The notes beneath the pieces are model-generated. The model had not been told where the DNA came from. It made no database searches and saw nothing but the letters and a program-made list of their open reading frames with translations. Of a DNA stretch of 64,000 bases, positions 10,216 through 20,699 are shown piece after piece (position 1 is the first letter of the stretch; each line of letters starts with the position of its first letter). Source of the stretch: Prorocentrum cordatum (Eukaryota; Sar; Dinophyceae; Prorocentrales; Prorocentraceae); assembly GCA_963575745.1 (NCBI GenBank), contig CAUYUJ010014271.1:539027-603026 (forward strand). Direction: 5' to 3'. A program made the translations under genes and the position numbers.

Positions 10216-10425
10216 CTGAGGATAGAAGAAGAAAAGACGCCATAAGCATAAACTTTTGGTGCTCCGAGCGGATTTCTTGGATCCGCGCTGGACCCCCCTG
10301 CCTGGCGCGCGGAGCGCACCAAGGGCGGCGCTGGAAGCGCCGCTGAGGGGGGCCCTGCGCGGATTCAAGAAGTCCGCGCGGAGCGTAGCGCCAAAAGTTT
10401 GTTTATGGCGGTTTTCCCTCTCAGA
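10216..10425 (-). mobile_element. Fold-back element family I with built-in 3' splice site
   Basis: A long palindrome: CATAAACTTTTGG, CCGAGCGGA, GGATCCGCGCTGGACCC in the left arm; TTCAAGAAGTCCGCGCGGA and CCAAAAGTTTGTTTATGG in the right arm. On the minus strand the TTTATG end is followed within about 30 nt by TTTTCTTCTTCTATCCTCAG, a textbook pyrimidine tract plus CAG ending at 10216. Confidence 0.75.
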
Positions 10426-10435
10426 AGGAGGAGGG

Positions 10436-10573
10436 GGCGCTGGATGATGAGGAGGAGGAGGAGGAGGAGGAGGAGGAGGAGGAGGAAGAGAACGGAGAGG
10501 AGGCGGAGGAGGAGGAAGGAGGAGGAGGAGGAGGAGGAGGAGGAGGAGGAGGGAGGCGCTGAATGATGAGGAG
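10436..10573. repeat. (GGA)n tract between 19-bp direct repeats
   Basis: GCGCTGGATGATGAGGAGG at 10438-10456 recurs with one change at 10556-10574. Between them is (GGA)n with minor interruptions. Confidence 0.7.
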
Positions 10574-10574
10574 G

Positions 10575-10609
10575 AGGGAGAACCTGGACCACCTCCCTTG
10601 GAAGTGGTC
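10575..10609. repeat. Short perfect hairpin
   Basis: Arms GAACCTGGACCAC and GTGGTCCAGGTTC around a 9-bp loop. No coding or terminator context. Confidence 0.7.
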
Positions 10610-12029
10610 CAGGTTCTATTCTAAGGGATCCCAGGGAGTCTTGCTTAGGGTCCTGCGTGACAGGGGCGGTCCATGACCACGTACGGTGGCCCCCCCGCGG
10701 GCAGCGAGGTTCGTCGGAGGGGTGTCGGGGCACAACTTCGGCATCGGGCGGCCCTGGCTGTCAAGATGTTCCCGGACAGCTCGCAGAGAGCTAAAGGGGT
10801 TTCAGATTGAGCAGCCGGAGCCGCAGGGTAGCCCCGGAGATCGTTCCGGCGGCGGGCAGGGAGCCTCGGCGTAGGCTGCTTGAGCTCGCAGCGGGTCCCG
10901 AAGGTCCTTTTCTAAGCGTTTCCCAATGCGCGTGCCCGGAAGCTCTCCAGAAGGACCTTCGGAAGCTCTCTCCAGGTCCTTCCAGAGTGCTTCGCCAGGC
11001 CTTTCCACGCCCTTCGGGCGCCCTGGTATCCCGGTTTTGGACTACACAAGTGCCGATCGCGGAGGCGCAGAAGCAGCCTCGGTCGACGAGTCGATTGTCG
11101 GGATGTCGACAATCCACCCTCACTCCTGGTCGACAGTGGGCACAGTGTCCCGCCTCCCTCACCCTCGTCCTCCTCCCTCGCTCACATCGGCAGGGGCGGG
11201 TGGGCCCCTGTTTCCCGATAGTTTCTTCCCGAACGGATGCTGATTGCTACTAGTATTTCCCTCCCGCGGAGGGTGGAACGTCCTGGAACAAACAAACAAA
11301 ATCGGATGTCGACGTCGACCGACGAGGGTGCCCGGGAGATCTGGACGCAGAATCCAGGGGGGGGCGGGAGGGGGGGGTCGCGTGCAGGGGCAAGCGAAAA
11401 GATTACGAGGATGAGACGTGCAAGGGAAAGATTTGTCCACCCAAGAATGCTCGCGGTGTAAAACAAAAGAAAAACAAGACGGGCAATTTTGGCCAGGCCC
11501 AGGGACCGTAAGAAAACGGCTCTGGGCGAGAAAACAGCGGAAAGGGTCGAGACTTTGGGGTGGGGGGCGCATTGAGGAAGACAAAACGTCACACGCATGC
11601 CTGGAGGATGGGGGCGGCAGGTCTGTCCACGCAGCTCGGAGCCAGGCCGGCCTCGAGGGTGTCTCAGAACAGGGAGCCGACTGCCGAGACGCCCTGATGC
11701 CCGGAGCTCTCGGCCCTGGCTGCAGTTGATGACGGCAGGGTGCCTCGGCCCGCGACGCCCTTGGCCGAGAAAAGTTCGTCGGGGACGAAGGAACCACGCA
11801 GGCATTCGCAGGACATCGCCAGAGGCCACAGATCGCCCAAAGGCCAATCGCCAGAGGCGTGTCTGCCAGAACGGCGAGCCTCGGCCGCGAATGGGCCCCT
11901 GATCTACACCTCAGGAGCGGCCCGACAAGTGGAGCCCGTCCCGAGCCCGACATAACTTGCACTTCAGCGCCTTGACCCTACCAGCGAACGCAGATGTAGC
12001 AACATCGCTTCCCATCCCTTCTACCCCTT
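10609..12029. other. Long stretch without a supported gene
   Basis: GC-rich, with imperfect CTTCCGGAAG-type dyads at about 10910-11010. Open frames exist on both strands but none shows a domain, signal peptide or exon borders I can defend. At its right end, CTTCAGCGCCTTGAC (11962-11976) recurs at 16168-16182, each time just before a (CTC)n tract. Confidence 0.5.
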
Positions 12030-12625
12030 CTACTCCTCCTCCTCCTCCTCCTCCTCATCATCCTCCTCCTCCTCCTCCTCTTCCTCCTCCTCCTGCTCCT
12101 CCTCCTCCTCTTCCTCCTCCTCCTTCTACTGCTACGCCTCTCCCTCCTCCTTTCCCTCCTCCTCTCCCTCCTCCTCCTCCTCCTTCTCCTCCTCCTCCTC
12201 CTCCTCCTCCTCCCATCTGACTCCTTCTCGTCCTCAAGAGATGGTCCTCCCCCTTCTTCCCTCTTCATTGTTGTTCCTCTACCTCCCCTACCTGATCACC
12301 TCCTCGTCCTTCTGAGGGGATGGACGGGGGGCAGAGGGAGCAAGGACCGCTTTCCAAAGCCCCGTCGTCTCCTGAGCTGCGCCTCGGCACACCTCGGGCG
12401 CTGCCAGAAGCACTGCTTTCTTCCACCCCCCCCCCTCCCCGTTCCCATCGCTCCCACCCCCCCCCTCCCCCTTTCACCAGCCAGCTCCTTCCCCCAGCAA
12501 GCGTACACAGTCCCAGTACTCCGCCTCCTCTTCCTCCGCCACTTCCTCCTCCTCCTCCTCCTCCTCCTCCTCCTCCTCCTCCTCGTCCTCCTCCTCCTCC
12601 TCCTTCTCCTCCTTCTTCATCCTCC
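12030..12625. repeat. Two (CTC)n tracts
   Basis: Impure (CTC)n at 12034-12212 and again at 12538-12615, separated by GC-rich sequence. Pro- or Ser-only open frames here are artefacts. Confidence 0.8.
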
Positions 12626-12760
12626 TCTGTCGGCCCCCCGAAGTCTGGAGACCTTCCCTGGGACCGGTTTTTCATCCCGAGTCGTTTTTCGACGCTCCCA
12701 AGGCCCGGCGGGGGCCTCCAGAGGCCGAAAATTGCCAAACACCTCTGTCGCGAGCTCCTC
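12626..12760. mobile_element. Dispersed repeat family XI, copy 1
   Basis: GTCTGGA, CCTTCCCTGGGACCGG, TTTTTCATCC, GAGTCGTTTTT, GACG, CCCAAGGCCC occur in the same order at 42915-42980 and, more weakly, at 13770-13820 and 32025-32100. Confidence 0.55.
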
Positions 12761-12899
12761 GCGGCGTCGGAGATCTGGCCTCCTTCCCTGCCCCGCAGCC
12801 CTCTCGACGGCCCTTTGGGGCAGGGCCTCGCCAGCCCGGGGGGGCTTTGGTGAGCCGGGGCGCTGTAGCGCACACATCGGGCCGGGCGAAAGGGGGGGA

Positions 12900-13080
12900 T
12901 AGCAAATGGGGGGTTTCAGAATCAACTCACGTAGCTGATTTTCCCGGCGCCTCCCAGCGCCAGGAGGCGCCCATGTATCGAGGAATGGGCCCGGCGGCGG
13001 GGCCGAAACCAGCTGCATGCAGCAAATTTCGTACCCCCCCCTTTCCCAATCCCTCCCTTTCGTTCGGCCCGAACACACGA
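12900..13080. mobile_element. Dispersed repeat family XIII, copy 1
   Basis: CCCGGCGCCTC, GGAGGCGCCCATGTATCGAG, CGGGGCCG, GCTGCATGCA, AAATTTCGTACCCCCC occur in the same order at 54185-54310. Confidence 0.7.
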
Positions 13081-13144
13081 GAGCACCGCAGCCGTGGGCG
13101 GAAGCGATCTCTCCGCTCTGCGCTCTCGCCCGCTGGCCTTGGCA

Positions 13145-13225
13145 CTCAAAAGTCGGGCCTGCCCCTCTACAACCTTCTCCTCCTCCTCCTCCTCCTCCTC
13201 CTCCTCCTCCTCCCTCCTCCTCCTC

Positions 13226-13260
<35 letters not shown>

Positions 13261-13415
13261 GTCCTCCTCCTCCTCCTCCTCCTCCTCCTCCTCCTCCTCC
13301 ACAAATAATTTTAAAGAATAGTCAGGGGACGATGTTTTTGACTATGTTGATTCTTGTTCGACTCTCTTGCATTTTTCGTCCAGAATCCACCTGTAGGGGG
13401 ACGTGCCCGGCGTAA
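13145..13415 (-). mobile_element. Fold-back element family II carrying a (CTC)n tract
   Basis: Left end AAAGTCGGGCCTGCCCCTCTAC, right end CTGTAGGGGGACGTGCC CGGC. Flanks are CCTTGGCA (13137-13144) and GCTTGGCA (13416-13423), an 8-bp duplication with one mismatch. The interior from 13172 to 13300 is almost pure (CTC)n, which lengthens the element from about 160 to 271 bp and ties the triplet tracts to the element system. Confidence 0.7.
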
Positions 13416-13423
13416 GCTTGGCA

Positions 13424-13990
13424 GAGTCCTGGTCTGCAGTGCTCTGGTGTACGGTGCCCTGGCCGGGGGCTCTGGGAAGGCCCCCAGAATCCGACAAGGG
13501 GTCGAAGGCACGCCGTCGTGACAACCGTCTTCCCTCTTCACAGCGCGAGGGGGTCGTGGCTCGGGGGTCGAACATCGAGCCCTGGACCCGTCCAGAGGTG
13601 CATCTCGAACTGGGCCTCGAGGGGAATCCAGTCGTGGTGGCGAAAGCGCAGGGTTAGAAACACATCCAGATACTTCATCGTGATTCGAACCTTCTGAAGC
13701 ACAAACATCTGGCGTACCGAGTGTTCTGATGCGTGGCCCCCCGGACCTATGCACTTCCTTCCCGAGGCTCGCCTTTTATCCCAAGCTGGTTTTGACGGTC
13801 CTGAGGCCCGCAACCGATCTCCAGAGGTCAAAAAGGACGACACGGCAACCGTCTCCAGTTTGTCGAGGCGCTGGATGCCTGAGCATCGTCTAACTGGTGC
13901 CTATTCTCACTGGGCCGTGGTGTCTCAGCCCCACCAGCCCGCCCCCCCCACCCGTCGGGTGGGGACAGCCCCCGTGAACCCCGAAAGGAG
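13424..13990. other. Stretch without a supported gene
   Basis: Contains fragments resembling family XI (about 13770-13820) and a CACAGCGCGAGGGGGTC phrase (13540-13556) that recurs at 43031-43047. No gene seen. Confidence 0.5.
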
Positions 13991-13997
13991 CAGCACA

Positions 13998-13998
13998 G

Positions 13999-14033
<35 letters not shown>

Positions 14034-14690
14034 CACATACACACAGACACACACACACACAAAGACACGCACAGACACATGCACACACATGCGCACACAC
14101 ACACGCACACACACACATACACACAGACGCACACACAAACACGCACACAAACACACACACACACACACACACTCATGCACACACATGCACACGTCTATAT
14201 GTATGTAGACATACATGTATGTATGGATGCGTGTATGCATATATGTATGTATGCATGCGTGCATACATGTATGCGTGTGTGTATGCATAGATGTACGTAT
14301 GTGTGTACCCATGCATAAGTGTATGCGTGTATGTAGGTAGGCGTACATCTAGGTATGTATGTACGTATGCATATATACACGCCTGTCTGTATGTATGTAT
14401 GCATGCATGTACGTAGTTGTATATGTATGTGTACGTATGTATGTGTGTATGTATGCATGTACGTATGTACGTATGTAAGTATGTATGTATGTATGTATGT
14501 ATGTATGCATGTATGTATGCATACATGTATGCATATGTGCATGAATGTGTGTATGTTTGACATGTGATATTCTGGTATGGCATGATATGCCATGTTATGC
14601 TATGTAGTACTATGTTATGTGATGATGTATGCCTGTGTATCTATATGCTTGTTTATATATATATATAGAGAGAGAGAGAGAGAAAGAAAA
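13998..14690. repeat. Compound microsatellite: (CA)n, then (TATG)n, then (TA)n and (GA)n
   Basis: About 180 bp of CA repeats, then about 440 bp of TATG/CATA four-base repeats, ending in TA and GA runs at 14656-14684. All long frames here are repeat artefacts. Confidence 0.95.
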
Positions 14691-14999
14691 CCGACCACTT
14701 GGCCCAAGGTCATGCCAGTGGGATGGGGATCGCTCAGGCGATGCTCGACGACTGGGGAGAGCCCCGAGGGCACTTCCGCCGGCAGCCGCGAGCGGCAGAC
14801 CATCAGGAGCTCCGCCAGGCCGTGGCGTGACTCGCCCGCGCCTGGCGGGGCGCACGCAAGGCAAGAGCCGAGGCCGCTGGCCGGCTGGCTGCCCAATCAC
14901 GAGGCCTCCGCCTCCCTGTTCTCGGGAGCTGCGCTGGGAGTGCCCCTTTTGCCGAAGGTGTCCCAAGACTTCCTCGCTCCGCTCTGGAGCCCCCCAGTC
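14691..14999. other. Stretch without a supported gene
   Basis: GC-rich. Nothing recognisable. Confidence 0.5.
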
Positions 15000-15166
15000 G
15001 GGTGGTGCCAGAAGTGCCCCTGGCTTCAAAGGTGCCCCCAGGATTTCCAAGGAGGCCCCCCACGGCCTCCAGAGCACCCCTCACGAGGCCCAGAGGGCCC
15101 CAGGGGCTCCCAAATTGAGCGAAAAGCTGGGGGCACCTTGGGCCAGGGGCACTTCTAGCAACACCC
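15000..15166 (-). mobile_element. Fold-back element family VI, free copy
   Basis: Nearly matching inverted ends of about 45 bp: GGTGGTGCCAGAAGTGCCCC at the left and GGGGCACTTCTAGCAACACC at the right, with GCGAAAAGCTGGGGGCACC just inside. The right end matches the first intron of the carboxylesterase (47793-47961). Confidence 0.75.
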
Positions 15167-16195
15167 GGCCCAGGGGCCGCCTGGTCCCACGCAAGCCCTG
15201 GGGCACCTCAGGAAGCTCAAAGCTCGACGATTCAATTAGTATCCCTCGTTGTGTTGCAGCGGTATCTGAGAGGCCTCATGAGGTGTGCTCCGGAAGCTGT
15301 GGGGGCCTCCCTGGAAATCCTGGGGGCACCTTGGGCCGGACACATCCTTAGAAAGGCTTGGGAATTGGCCTCGGGGTCCATCTGGCAGTGTAGGTCACGC
15401 AACTTCGCGGCTCGCACTGCGTCAAGAGCGAAGCTCAGAGGACGGCAACACCCCCGCATCGATGCACCCCATTCGCTTCGAGGGAAAAATTAACAACCAT
15501 CATCATGAACATCCCTACAAGCGAAGCCTTTCAGCAAGCGCAACTCTGGAAGGAATCGAACAGGGCAGGACAGTTCAGTAAACGACCAAGCCCGTTCAGT
15601 CAACACCAGTTCTTTGGTTTTGGGCATCCTGGAGGGCAGGCTGTAACGCCAATTCTTGGGTTTGGGGGTAAACGCCCACATGGCTGTGCAGGTCACGCAT
15701 CGGAGCCGAGCGTCTATACAGGTCCACCTTCTTCGTCGGACCGTCAGCGTGTCACGCCAGAAGGACCGCCGAAGAAGGAACGACGGATCTCTCAGGGCCG
15801 CGGCGAACCACGGCGGAACGCCCCGTATGCGCCGCAGACAAGCCACAACAGCGCCGCTTCGTTACCAAGTGCGCTGAGGCAGACGAGCGACGCCGTGGCG
15901 CCCCGTGACGCCACGTGACGCCACGTGCCGCCGTGACACCGCGTGACGCCGTGACAGCGATGCTGCAGCCCCGCGGCGCCCCGCGACGCCGTGACGCCCC
16001 GTGGCTCGTGCCGCCTCTGCTTCACAGTCGTGCTGCGCTCTGCGCCGTACAGGGCAGCAGCGCGTTGTTCCGTTCCGCCCACGCGCCAATGGTTTCTTGA
16101 CTGGACGGGCCCAAATCTACGACGTGGCACGAAAACCGAAGCCCACCCCGAATCCCAAAATGGCCCGGGTTTCAGCGCCTTGACTGCACCTCGCC
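15167..16195. other. Stretch with a possible minus-strand exon, not identified
   Basis: The minus frame 15846-15490 (about 118 codons) has balanced composition (for example KNWRYSLPSRMPKTKELVLT) but no recognised domain or clear splice sites. A second partial family VI-like phrase lies at 15300-15345. A tandem GTGACGCC-type repeat lies at 15895-16010. Confidence 0.3.
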
Positions 16196-16262
16196 CCTCC
16201 TCCTCCTCCTCCTCCTCCTCCTCCTCCTCCTCCTCCTCCTCCTCCTCCTCCTCCTCCTCTTG
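16196..16262. repeat. (CTC)n tract
   Basis: About 21 CTC units, preceded by CTTCAGCGCCTTGAC-like sequence shared with 11962-11976. Confidence 0.9.
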
Positions 16263-17224
16263 CTCATCCTCCTCGTCTTAATGTTCCCCCACTTCCTGGG
16301 CAGAGGAAGAGGAGAGGACAGTGCCTGCGCCGGCGCCGCTCCTCGTACGCGCGAGCCTTTGGAGCGCCTCCTCGGGAGGTCGGCGGCGGGGCCGCGGCCC
16401 AGCCACTCCTCGTCTGTTCCGCGGCGGCGTGGGCCGCGTGGCCGTCGCCTGGCGGTGCTCTCGGCGGCTTCTCGGTCCCAGCTCGGGGCTGTTCTACGAC
16501 CACTTGCCAGGAGTCCCATGGATGGCTTGGGAGGGGGGAAGAGGTGGGAGGACGATGCGGACCTGCCGCTTCGTTCGCGAGACCTCAGACCCGCGCTGAC
16601 GACGGCAGGGCGGCCACTTTCATCGGGCGCCGCAGGGTGCCTTGGCGTTCATGCCTGGCCACGAGCTCAGACTCCATCGTATGCGCGTCCTTAATTGCTG
16701 GCAAGACGCGGCCACCGCCCTCGTGGAATTGATCAGCATCGACACTGCGAGGATCGCCTGTAGGTCTTCGGAGCTCCTTATTCCTGTCTGCGTCGCCTCA
16801 ATACCAGGCCTCCACTAGGCATACGTTGCCAGGAGAAGGGGACGGGGAGGACGTTGGATGTTTTGGGGAGGAGATGCAGAGAGATTATTCGACTCAGTCA
16901 GCAACAAATCGGGACATCGGGGCCAATCAGAATGTGCGTCGGATCGGGCTGCATCGGCTCAGAGTCGAAATCGAATCGGATCGGCCGCGCCAGGATGCTC
17001 AACAACGCCACCACGCAAGCATCGGGCCACACCAAGTCGTCGGAGTACTGGAATCGAACCTGATCGAGCCAGCCGATGTCCACATCGAATCGGACCAGAT
17101 CAAGCTTGACCCTGGGAGGAGTTGCAGGAAGGAGGGGGCGGGAAGGGTACGGCGACGAGATCTATGCATATTGCCAGGCCCATCCTGACCCATCCTGGGC
17201 CCAGGAGCAGTGCACATGCTTCCC
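16263..17224. other. Stretch without a gene; CATCGG-rich repeat at 16895-17060
   Basis: The part at 16895-17060 (CATCGGG, GGCTGCATCGG, GAATCGGATCGG, GGATGCTCAACAACGCC) recurs in diverged form at 57238-57372, also directly next to a triplet tract there. No gene seen. Confidence 0.5.
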
Positions 17225-17487
17225 TGGCCAAGCCAGGGGGGCGTATGTATGTATATGTATGTATATGTATGTATGTACATATATACACTGCTGCTGGCCC
17301 AGCATGGGCTGGCCAGGGGCGGTGGATATGTACCCTGCCGACCCCGGAGCGAGGTCCCGACCCCTTCCCCAGGGCCAGCCTCCTGCCCCCGATCCATTCT
17401 TGACGGGCCCCGGGCCTGGTGACGGGCCCCGGAAGCCCAGGTCGAGGCAGCAAACACGCACACACACAGACACACACACACACACAG

Positions 17488-17557
<70 letters not shown>
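17225..17557. repeat. (TATG)n and (CA)n(TA)n microsatellites
   Basis: TATG repeats at 17243-17285 and a CA then TA run at 17455-17557. Confidence 0.9.
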
Positions 17558-17561
<4 letters not shown>

Positions 17562-17765
17562 ACCACATCCTCGGATATCTGGGCACCCAAACACGCGACG
17601 CAGGTGTTTCTTCCTTTTTTTTGCATGCGGCCCCCCCGAGGAGTTCCGCTCCTTCCCCCAGGGGGCCGGCCGTTTTCGCCCCGAGCAATTCAGCTGGACG
17701 GCCCAGGGGCCCGGCGAGAGGGCCCCCGCAGCCCGAAAAGGGCACAGACGCAGTCACAGCCCTCT

Positions 17766-17945
17766 TCTGCTTTCGACGACGCGAGCACGTCTGGGTAGAT
17801 CTCGTCGCTCCTCCTCCTCCTCCTCCTCCTCCTCCTCCTCCTCCTCCTCCTCCTCCTCCTCCTCCTCCTCCTCCTCCTCCTCCTCCTCCTCCTATGTTTC
17901 TGCTTTCTACGACGCGAGCGCGTCTGGACGGATCTCGTCGCCCTG
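17766..17945. repeat. (CTC)n tract flanked by 46-bp direct repeats
   Basis: TTCTGCTTTC, ACGACGCGAGC, CGTCTGG and ATCTCGTCGC occur in order at 17766-17811 and again at 17898-17943. The (CTC)n tract of about 80 bp lies between. Could be a tract expanded inside a duplicated segment. Confidence 0.75.
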
Positions 17946-19020
17946 CGACGAAGGGGGGATCCCAAACAGCGGCGGTGGACAAGCCTCCCTTTAAAAAGCC
18001 TCCCTTTGGTGAAAGCGGCCTGGGACCGAAACCGACGGACCTGGACCCGCAACAGGTGACGGCCGCGACGCCCTCTCGCGAACCCAAAACGGCCAATTCG
18101 CGAATTGACGCGTCAGGGTAGGAGGTCTGTCCACCCCCGACAAGAGAGGGACCGCGCGGTGACCTCGGAACCCCCAAACGACCTCTCCGCTCGGTCCGTC
18201 GCCGCATGCATTTGTTGGACCTCGGAGGCCCCCCAATCGCCCGAGATGTGCTCGGAACGCGGCCCGAGGCCCAAAACCGCGCGGTGACCCCAAATCCAGA
18301 GGCTTCCGCGGGGTTCGGATCGATGGGGCCGGAAGATCGCGCAGCGTCGCCAATGCAGCGGGGACGTCGCCGATGTATCGGCGCCGTCGGCGCGAAGGAC
18401 ACCGCGTTCCACATCGAGCCGCACCGCCGATGAATCGGCGATGCGCCGCGATCCGTCCCCATCCTCTCCGACCCTACTTGGGGAACCCAGGGGATCCCCG
18501 CTGACTCACCGCGCGGCGTGGTCACGACACCCTTTGTGGGCCCCCGACGCGAGGGCAGGTGGCGACATCCGCACTGTCTCGCATCGACCGGGGGCAGGCG
18601 GAGGGGTTCAGACCTGGCCACGCGCACGACGAAGTCCAAACCCTGCGCCCGCCGCCCATCGACTCGCCCGCATCGTTGATCGGCGAGGGCAGGCTTTGGA
18701 TTTCGCCGCCGAGAGGGGGAGCCAGCCCAGATGTCTGATTCTGACAAGCTGACATTTATCATGAACAACATGGTCATGAAGAAAGAAATGGAATGTGGCG
18801 ACGAAAACACATCTGAAGCAGGCCGAGATCAACAGTGAATTTGCAATTTCTGGATCAATAGACCCTACTCAGAACGACGTGCACACCCCCCGCGACGGGC
18901 GCCGCCTGCCAGCGCCGAGCGGCAGCGCGCGCGCAGCCCCCAGGCGCCCGGGGGCGCGCCTCCCCTCGCCGCGGGCTGTCGGGCCGCGGGGGCGCGGCCG
19001 CGCCGCCCCCCCCCCCCAGA
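17946..19020. other. Stretch without a supported gene
   Basis: Holds CGCCGAT..ATCGGCG dyads near 18380 and 18425, related to the palindrome at 50407-50434. A minus frame covering it is GC-driven. Nothing recognised. Confidence 0.45.
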
Positions 19021-19088
19021 CCTCCTCCTCCTCCTCCTCCTCCTCCTCCTCCTCCTCCTCCTCCTCCTCCTCCTCCTCCTCCTCCTCG
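19021..19088. repeat. (CTC)n tract
   Basis: About 22 CTC units just beyond the 3' end of the LINE. Confidence 0.9.
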
Positions 19089-19389
19089 CAAGACTAACAC
19101 CCGTCTGTCATGCAGCACTGCCTGAGCAACACTAACGCACAGACAGCCTGATTGGGGGTTGCCCCGGGATGATGAAAAATGAAATGGCGCTGCCCTCGCT
19201 GCTGCCGTTGCTGGTCTGAGCTGGATCCTCCCTCCTGATCCCACCCTTCCCAAGAGAGCAGCGGGGCGCGCCTGGGTCCAGCATCGCGCGGTCGAGCCCG
19301 CAAACGGGTCGGTAGAGGGGGAGGCCGAGGCAAGGAGAAGGAGAAGAGGGAACGGGTTCTCGAACCTGTGATCTGTCCCTGGGACGCGG

Positions 19390-20300
19390 CCTCTTCGGAG
19401 CTTCGAGCGCTCACTGGACCTCCTTGGTCGCAAGCGCTGTTGTAGAAGCCCCGTCGCTCTGCGGGTTGCAAAACATCCGCACTCGTGACTGTAGATGATT
19501 GAGAGTTCACTGCCTTCAATCCGTGCTCCTAGCAAGATATGTCCCTGGCCCCCTCCTGTGTCAACAAGAACCTGTACAGATGGGGGCAGGGAAAGACTCT
19601 CGGGTGTACTCGATGGTGAGCACACACGGAGGCATCTCGAGCATCTGCATGCAGCACCGTCCAAGACAGGCTTGTGCGGACTGGGACTTGGCTTAGCAGC
19701 TTTGGGACACCGAACGCGGGTCAGCTTGCCGAGGAGATCCTCAGGCGGTGGCCATACACTAAGGATCTTCGCCGCACCTACTGACAGGTTAGTATACTCT
19801 GACAAAGTTTGCTGGTAGACCTCAACCGTTCCTTGGGCGACCCTCTGGGCTCTCGAGGCAAGTCTAGCGAAGTGGTCTGCGAGGGCGTTCCCTTGGATGT
19901 TGACTCGGTCTTGGTCACCCTCTGCAGAAGTTTAATCCCGGTGTGCTCTAACTTTGCACATCACAAGCCAGTCTTCTTGACCTAGCTTGTGTCCTGCTGG
20001 TCGCCAGTATTGCGCTCGAGGGTTCCTCCCTGAGAGCGCTTTCTCGGGCCAAGATGTTATCAAGCCGAGCGCGCTGCAATCGCGGCGCATTATAATGGAC
20101 GGCGGGTCGTGGGACCTAAGAATTGCTAAAGGCTCTGCTGCATGCTCTGCATCTCCACTTGTCTGCAGGAAATCGCGCGGGAGCGGTGAACGCATGCCTC
20201 TGAGTAGCTGTCCCTGATCGTCTATCTGGACTGCCGCTACACCTTCTCTAGCTAGTTCAGGGTTGGTGGAGTAATCGCACCCTCCATCTGTATATGTGTG
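19390..20300 (-). pseudogene. LINE 1 RNase H and C-terminal Cys/His tail
   Basis: YTDGGCD (first catalytic Asp) near 20295-20275, DAEHAA (Glu) near 20150, RRDCSALG (Asp) near 20087-20066, KVRAH near 19945 and GNALADHFA (last Asp) near 19892-19866 give the complete set of acidic RNase H residues. The tail HECGCFATRRATGLL (about 19490-19450) is a pattern I associate with C-termini of dinoflagellate LINEs. A frameshift occurs near 19930. Confidence 0.7.
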
Positions 20301-20699
20301 TATATCTATATATCTATATATATATATATATATATCATCGCACCTGCAGGGGAGTTAAAAGGTTCAGTTGGCAGCCTGTCAGGGCCCACAAATCCGATGT
20401 CCCAGTCTTCACAAACTTGGTCTAATTCAGGAAGAGGTTGCCACAGGTGGCTATACAACGGGTGTTCAGGCCCTGCTTCCAAGGCATCTGGAACTAGCGT
20501 CGGGCCAAAAACTTGGGACCGCATTTCTTGTTCACATGGGCGCTCCCGGATTCTGCGGAACGCAGTGCCGAGTTGGCCGCGGGACGCACACGCACACACA
20601 CACACACACACACGCACACACACACACACACACCTCGAGGGCTTCGTGGCCCCATTTGCGGAGGTTGGTCCCTGTTGGGGCTGAAGCCGAAACAATATG

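Noticed and set aside
13749-14593. Thr-His, Cys-Val and Tyr-Ile-His frames
   Set aside because: Compound microsatellite.
16999-18810. 603-codon minus frame
   Set aside because: It runs through (CTC)n, (TA)n and (CA)n tracts and has Gly, Tyr-Ile and Val-Cys runs; it is open only because of repeats.
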